A DNA stretch of 64,000 nt from Streptomyces sp. BA2 (lineage in GTDB: Bacteria; Actinomycetota; Actinomycetes; Streptomycetales; Streptomycetaceae): assembly GCF_009769735.1 (NCBI RefSeq), contig NZ_WSRO01000002.1, positions 8,729,001 through 8,793,000 on the forward strand. Reading direction: 5' to 3'. The notes under the pieces were generated by a model that did no database searches, was not told the DNA's origin, and saw nothing but the letters and a program-made list of their open reading frames with translations. A program made the translations under genes and the position numbers. Positions 60,196 to 64,000 of the stretch are shown here, piece after piece (the first letter of the stretch is position 1; each line of letters opens with the position of its first letter).

Positions 60196-60873
60196 TCACA
60201 GCGGACCGAACGCGGGCCGGTCGTCGAACGACGGGCGATGGGCGGTGACGGCGCCTGTGTGCACCTCGTAGTACCAGGCGTGCAGGTTCAGTGAGCCGTC
60301 GTCGATCCGCTCTGTCACACACGGGTACGCGCGCAGCCTCTCCACCTGGGCCAGCACGTGGGTCTGCACGGCTTCGGCCACGTCCGCGGAGGCGGGGACG
60401 AGGGTGCGCAGGGGGGCGTCCGGCGGGACGGAGTGGTCCAGCCAGTCGCGCACGGCCGGTACGGCCGAAAGGTCTTCGCCCCGCAGCAGGGCGCCCACCG
60501 CGCCGCAGTGCGAGTGTCCGCAGACGACGATGTCGCGGACTCCGAGCACGCACACCGCGTACTCGATGGTGGCCGCCTCGCTCATGGGGCGGCTTTCCCG
60601 GCTGACGTCGTCGCGGGAGTCATGGGAGTTACGGGAGTTACGGGAGTTACGGGAGGGGTAGGGCGGTACGACGTTGCCCGCTGTACGGAGTTCGAAGAGT
60701 TCGCCGGGGCGTGCTCCGGTGATCAGGGTCGGTACGACGCGTGAGTCGGAGCACGTGATGAACAGGGCTTCGGGCGACTGCCCGGCCCCGAGGGCCTGGA
60801 AGGCCGCGGCGTTGTGAGGGGCCGCGACGTGTGTCGCGGCGAAGGAACGGGCGTTGTCGATCAGGGACTTCAT
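60196..60873 (-). CDS. beta-carbonic anhydrase
   Basis: 225 residues. Zinc ligands are Cys41, His120 and Cys123, with the Asp43/Arg45 dyad in CSDSRV. HSHCGAVGALL is typical. The enzyme interconverts CO2 and bicarbonate, probably supplying or using the anion moved by the SulP partner downstream. Residues 74-96 form an Asn/Ser/Arg-rich insertion (RNSRNSRNSHDSRD) built from nine-base tandem repeats, not usual for the family. Confidence 0.93.
   Translation of the reverse strand: MKSLIDNARSFAATHVAAPHNAAAFQALGAGQSPEALFITCSDSRVVPTLITGARPGELFELRTAGNVVPPYPSRNSRNSRNSHDSRDDVSRESRPMSEAATIEYAVCVLGVRDIVVCGHSHCGAVGALLRGEDLSAVPAVRDWLDHSVPPDAPLRTLVPASADVAEAVQTHVLAQVERLRAYPCVTERIDDGSLNLHAWYYEVHTGAVTAHRPSFDDRPAFGPL
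60624..60650. repeat. nine-base tandem repeat inside the carbonic anhydrase gene
   Basis: GGGAGTTAC is repeated three times exactly, with degenerate copies on both sides. It encodes Ser-Arg-Asn triplets on the minus strand and keeps the reading frame. Confidence 0.85.
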
Positions 60874-61188
60874 GATGGCCTGCCTCCTGCGTCACTGCGG
60901 CGGAGCCGGGACGCGGTGTGGTCGGGTCGATGGTGACAGTGAGGCGGCGCGGGCTGCTGAGTGACAGCGGGCACCACGTCGCCTCGGGAACAGCCTGTAC
61001 GGCAGCTGTGTCTCTCACTTTGCCATCGCATTAACCTCTGATGACAGGGCAAAAATCTGCCAAAGATTGAGTAATAAACGCCCCTGAGCTGGGAATAGAT
61101 CGAAGCCTCAACTGTTGGGCAAGGATTGGCGTGGAGATCATGTGGAGCACATGAGACGGTTCCGTTCGCGGGCGTTTACGGTTCAACC
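60874..61188. other. 315-base intergenic region with an AT-rich core
   Basis: Promoter region for the divergent carbonic anhydrase and HAD-like genes. The core at about 61015-61090 is markedly AT-rich for this genome. It contains TTTGCC and GGCAAA as an inverted pair plus a further TGCCAAA. No small gene is convincing. Confidence 0.45.
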
Positions 61189-61731
61189 GTGACCGCTTCC
61201 GTGGTGCCCCTTCTCTTCCTCGATGTCGATGGACCCCTCATCCCCTTCGGGGCGACACGGCAACAGCTTCCGGAGGGGTACCCGACCTACGAGACCGGGC
61301 GCAAGCCCCCGGAAGCCGACGCGAATCCGCTGATCACCCGGATCAACCCGGCGCACGGACCCCGGCTGATGGCGCTGCCGTGCGAGCTGGTGTGGGCCAC
61401 GACGTGGATGTCCGACGCGAACGAATGTGTCGCGCGCTGGCTCGGTTTGCCGGAGCTGCCCGTGTTGCTCTGGCCGGAGTCGTCCGAGGAGTCCGACGAG
61501 GACGAGAGGCGCGGACTCCACTGGAAGACCCGACCCGTTCTCCGATGGGCGGCAGGACGTCCGTTCGCCTGGGTGGACGACGAAATCACCGAAGCCGACC
61601 GGTCCTGGGTGGAGGCGCACCGCTCAGGACCAGCCCTTCTGCGGCGAATCGACCCCACGCTGGGCATGACGGACGACGACTTCGCCGCCCTTGCCGCGTG
61701 GCTGCGGCTCCACGCTCACGCACGCCCCTAG
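61189..61731 (+). CDS. HAD-domain-like protein
   Basis: 180 residues. The N-terminal PLLFLDVDGPLIPFG carries the DxDG nucleophile motif of haloacid-dehalogenase-like phosphatases. ELVWATTWMSDANE holds motif II, and FAWVDDEITEAD resembles motif IV. It is a short form without a cap domain. The GTG start has no ribosome site and a TACGGT-like -10 a few bases away, so it is probably leaderless. Confidence 0.82.
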   Translation: MTASVVPLLFLDVDGPLIPFGATRQQLPEGYPTYETGRKPPEADANPLITRINPAHGPRLMALPCELVWATTWMSDANECVARWLGLPELPVLLWPESSEESDEDERRGLHWKTRPVLRWAAGRPFAWVDDEITEADRSWVEAHRSGPALLRRIDPTLGMTDDDFAALAAWLRLHAHARP

Positions 61732-61740
61732 CCCCAGCTC

Positions 61741-62002
61741 CTAAGCCCGGACAGCCGGCCTGAGCACCTCCTGGCACCACTGGCGGAAGCCGGTGGGCGC
61801 GGAATCGGGAGGGCTCGGTGCGGTGGCGCCGTAGAAGCCCTGCGTGTTGAGAGCGCTGGCCCAAGTGCTCACGCGCGTCGGCCTCGGCGGTGTGATCCCG
61901 CTGCTGCCCACCTCCGTCGCCGCCCGCGATCGTGGCCATCGCCTGGCCCCAGCAGTCCCGTTCGACGGCCACGGCAGCCCTGGTCCGCACAGCCGCGTCC
62001 AT
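61741..62002 (-). pseudogene. possible decayed gene, two frames
   Basis: On the minus strand one frame opens RTRAAVAVERDCWGQAMATI (from about 62002). A second frame closes ALNTQGFYGATAPSPPDSAP followed by RQWCQEVLRPAVRA and a stop at 61741. Both stretches have the third-position GC bias of real Streptomyces genes, yet they are in different frames. A frameshifted remnant is a fair reading. No family is identified. The rest of the 366-base gap up to 62097 shows nothing. Confidence 0.3.
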
Positions 62003-62097
62003 GACGGAGGCCGTACGGGACGGCGAGGCGGGCTCATAGCGTCGGCGCTTCAGCCCGTACGCCGTGCACCTGCCGCCACGCGTGCCACTCTGGTGTC

Positions 62098-62670
62098 ATG
62101 CCCATCGAAGTGCGCCCAGCCTCGGTGTTCGAGGACGTCCGTGCCGTGGTTGGTCCGAAGTCGCCCGGTGCCAATGTCTGCTGGTGCCTGAGCTATCGGA
62201 TCCCGTCCAAGATGAACAACGAGCTGCGTGGGCCCGACCGCGGTGAGTACGTCGCGGAGTTGTGCCGTGCGGAACCCCCTCCGGGGGTGCTCGCCTACGA
62301 CGGGGGCGAGCCGGTGGGCTGGGCAGCCGTGGCGCCGCGCGCGGACACGTCCTTCGCGCGGAACCGAAAGATTCCGCACGTCGACGATCTGCCGGTCTGG
62401 TCCCTGTGGTGCATTCGAGTGCGCCCCGGCCACCGGAAGCAAGGGATCTCGCACGCACTCATCGCCGGTGCGGTCGAGTTCGCCCGCGCCCACGGAGCAC
62501 CGGCGGTCGAGGCGTACCCGCTCGACAACGGCGACGCCAAGGTCGACCTGACGATGGCGTACGCGGGGATCCGCAAGAACTTCGAGCGCGCCGGATTCAC
62601 CCACGCCGCCGACACCACCTCCGTACTGGCCGGCCACCCCCGGATCCTGATGCGGCTCGACCTGCGCTGA
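62098..62670 (+). CDS. GNAT family N-acetyltransferase
   Basis: 190 residues. The acetyl-CoA loop is in LWCIRVRPGHRKQGISHALI. The N-terminal NVCWCLSYRIPSKMNN and the EAYPLDNGDAKVDLTMAYAG region are typical of a common actinobacterial subgroup with unknown substrate. It stands alone. Confidence 0.88.
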   Translation: MPIEVRPASVFEDVRAVVGPKSPGANVCWCLSYRIPSKMNNELRGPDRGEYVAELCRAEPPPGVLAYDGGEPVGWAAVAPRADTSFARNRKIPHVDDLPVWSLWCIRVRPGHRKQGISHALIAGAVEFARAHGAPAVEAYPLDNGDAKVDLTMAYAGIRKNFERAGFTHAADTTSVLAGHPRILMRLDLR

Positions 62671-62703
62671 CAGAGAAGCCACGCTTCGGGTGACTTCGCC
62701 GTC

Positions 62704-63219
62704 TCAGCCCGCGGAGTCCGTCCGGTCGGCGGCGTCCGGGTCGATGACATGCACCGCGGCCTCCTCGGCGGACGCCGCCCCGCCGTCGATGCCCATGTCC
62801 TCGCCGACCATGTCCTGCGCGGCGTCGGACTCCGGATCCCCGCTCGCCCCCTCATCCGGGGCGAACAGGCGTCCGGCGCGGGCGTCACCCACCTCCGCCT
62901 CGTCGATCGGCTCGCCGTCGGTGTCGGTCGTGTCCCCGATGCCGTCGTCGTCCTCGGCGGGGCCGGGAACGTCGAGCGCGGGGTCGGGCCGCTCCTCGGA
63001 GAGGCGTTCGGCCAGGCTCTCGCCCTCCTGCTGCTCCTGAGGGGTGGTACCGGTGTGGGCCACTCCAAGCGGCCGCTCGGGGGGCGACCAGCCCTCGTCG
63101 TACGGATCCGCCCCGCGGTCGCTGAGCGTGTCCTCCGCATCGAGGATGCCCTCGTCCTCGCGGACCTCCTCAGCGTCGGGCTGGTAGACCTCGTCGCCCA
63201 TGACCTCGTCGTCTCCCAC
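62704..63219 (-). CDS. DUF5709 family acidic protein
   Basis: 171 residues, very acidic. The conserved block YQPDAEEVREDEGILDAEDT followed by DPYDEGWSPPERP is the family signature. Function unknown. AGGAGG lies about ten bases before the GTG at 63219; an internal ATG at MGDEVYQP is an alternative. The SpoIIE gene lies upstream on the same strand. Confidence 0.85.
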   Translation of the reverse strand: MGDDEVMGDEVYQPDAEEVREDEGILDAEDTLSDRGADPYDEGWSPPERPLGVAHTGTTPQEQQEGESLAERLSEERPDPALDVPGPAEDDDGIGDTTDTDGEPIDEAEVGDARAGRLFAPDEGASGDPESDAAQDMVGEDMGIDGGAASAEEAAVHVIDPDAADRTDSAG

Positions 63220-63315
63220 GGTGCTCGTCCTCCTTCGTGCGCGGCTGATGCCGGTGTTCTGCCGTGTATCCACCCTGATCCAGAACACACGTTCCGGCAT
63301 GCGGGGGGCGGCAGG

Positions 63316-64000
63316 TCACCGGGTTTCGGGCGGACGCCACTCGAGGAGCAACAGCGTCGCGTCGTCGCGCAGTTGGTTGTCCTGCCGGTCGAGGATGGAG
63401 TGGATGAGCTGGCGCAGGGCCTCGGGCGCCGGTTCGCCCGCGGCGGTCGCGCGGATGATGCTGTCCGTGAACCGCTCCAGGCCGAACTCGGCGCCGCCCC
63501 CGGTCCGCAGCTCGGTGACGCCATCGGTGTACATCAGCACCCGGTCGCCCGGTTCGAGCGCCTGCTCGTGGACCTCCCACGACACGCCGGACAGCACGGC
63601 GGGCGTCCCCATGGGCGGCTGGGCGGGACGCTCGAGGGCGCGGTCGAGTACGCGGTGGTCCCGGATCAGCAGGGGCGGCGGATGGCCGCAGTTGCACCAG
63701 CGCAGCACCCCACCGGCCAGGTCGAGCTGGGCGAGGATCCCGGTGCAGAACTGCTCGGGCAGCCACCCGGCAAGCGCGTGCTGGATGGTGTTGACGAGCT
63801 CGGGCAGATCGGCCTCGGCGCGGCGGGCGTTACGGCAGCCGGCCATGGCCACGGCGGTGGTCAGACCCGACGCGAGGTTGTGGCCCATGGCATCGAAGAT
63901 CGCCACATGCAGGGTCGACGGGGTCAGGGAGTGATCGAAGGCGTCGCCGCCGATCTCGTACGCGGGTTCGAGGACGGCGGTCGAGATCACATGGGAATTG
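63316..64000 (-). CDS. SpoIIE-type PP2C phosphatase, C-terminal part, cut by window edge
   Basis: The reading frame enters from beyond base 64000 and 228 residues are visible. They form most of a SpoIIE phosphatase: YEIGGDAFDH holds the metal-binding Asp residues, IFDAMGHNLASGLTTA the second motif, and VLMYTDGVTELRTGGGAEFG and LRDDATLLLLEW the C-terminal ones. Upstream sensor domains would lie outside the window. It probably acts on an anti-anti-sigma factor. Confidence 0.9.
   Translation of the reverse strand, partial: NSHVISTAVLEPAYEIGGDAFDHSLTPSTLHVAIFDAMGHNLASGLTTAVAMAGCRNARRAEADLPELVNTIQHALAGWLPEQFCTGILAQLDLAGGVLRWCNCGHPPPLLIRDHRVLDRALERPAQPPMGTPAVLSGVSWEVHEQALEPGDRVLMYTDGVTELRTGGGAEFGLERFTDSIIRATAAGEPAPEALRQLIHSILDRQDNQLRDDATLLLLEWRPPETR

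Noticed and set aside
60621..60660. CRISPR-like short repeats
   Set aside because: Nine-base units without spacers, inside a coding frame; a simple tandem repeat.
60870..61052. Possible leader peptide upstream of carbonic anhydrase (MPCHQRLMRWQSERHS...)
   Set aside because: It resembles no known sulfur- or anion-linked leader peptide and lacks a convincing ribosome site.
61586..62002. 139-residue minus-strand frame as an intact gene
   Set aside because: Its latter part runs antisense to the HAD-like gene and loses coding character; kept only as part of a possible pseudogene.

Overview
The base composition (high GC with strong third-position GC), the frequent GTG starts and the gene families present mark this as chromosomal DNA of a Streptomyces species. 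It carries a 2-methylisoborneol (earthy odour) terpene operon with an encapsulin, many one-component regulators, twin-arginine lipoproteins, SpoIIE-type phosphatases and an unlinked-ATPase sugar transporter. Nothing indicates a plasmid or phage. Mobile DNA is limited to a decayed IS5-type transposase scrap near 18.4-18.6 kb.

Layout. 0-1.2 kb: start of an MMPL exporter and its divergent TetR regulator. 1.4-6.5 kb: family 2B encapsulin shell, 2-methylisoborneol synthase and geranyl-diphosphate C-methyltransferase in one operon, then a strong terminator and a separately transcribed cytochrome P450. 6.5-18.2 kb: tautomerase/LysR pair, an atypical tRNA-like gene, AlkB-type dioxygenase, small stress membrane proteins with paired DosR-like dyads, SRPBCC protein, lipoprotein, PAS-GAF-SpoIIE-HATPase phosphatase, catalase, FMN-dependent glutamate-synthase-like protein, and an alpha/beta hydrolase divergent from an HTH protein. 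18.2-25.2 kb: accessory-looking stretch with the IS remnant, a STAND NTPase with TPR repeats, an orphan gene, and a membrane protein joining a sigma-like region, an anti-sigma-type zinc motif and a ricin lectin domain.

25.3-31.6 kb: GNAT enzymes, short-chain dehydrogenase plus D-galactonate dehydratase, AraC, Lrp, LysE and TetR genes, and a truncated hydrolase. 31.6-35.3 kb: an envelope-stress or glycopeptide-response module made of a VanY-like carboxypeptidase, a VanRS-like two-component pair and a VanJ-like phosphatase. 36.3-45.3 kb: a pectin/arabinan utilisation locus with a LacI repressor and three copies of its presumed operator, a twin-arginine sugar-binding lipoprotein, two permeases, GH51 arabinofuranosidase, GH93-type exo-arabinanase and a convergent CBM35-PL9 pectate lyase. 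No ATPase is present, so a shared MsiK-type ATPase is expected elsewhere.

45.6-53.5 kb: small orphan proteins, a PRC-barrel/DUF2382 protein, and a translationally coupled cassette of a trypsin-FHA protein, an atypical Ser/Thr kinase and a zinc-ribbon protein. That cassette is the most system-like unit with no obvious known role. 53.5-58.4 kb: iron-siderophore ABC importer under an iron box, with its two permeases fused in one chain, followed by a dehydrogenase-fold protein lacking the catalytic tyrosine. 58.6-64 kb: SulP transporter with beta-carbonic anhydrase, HAD-like protein, a decayed gene, GNAT, DUF5709 protein and the 3' part of another SpoIIE-type phosphatase running off the window.
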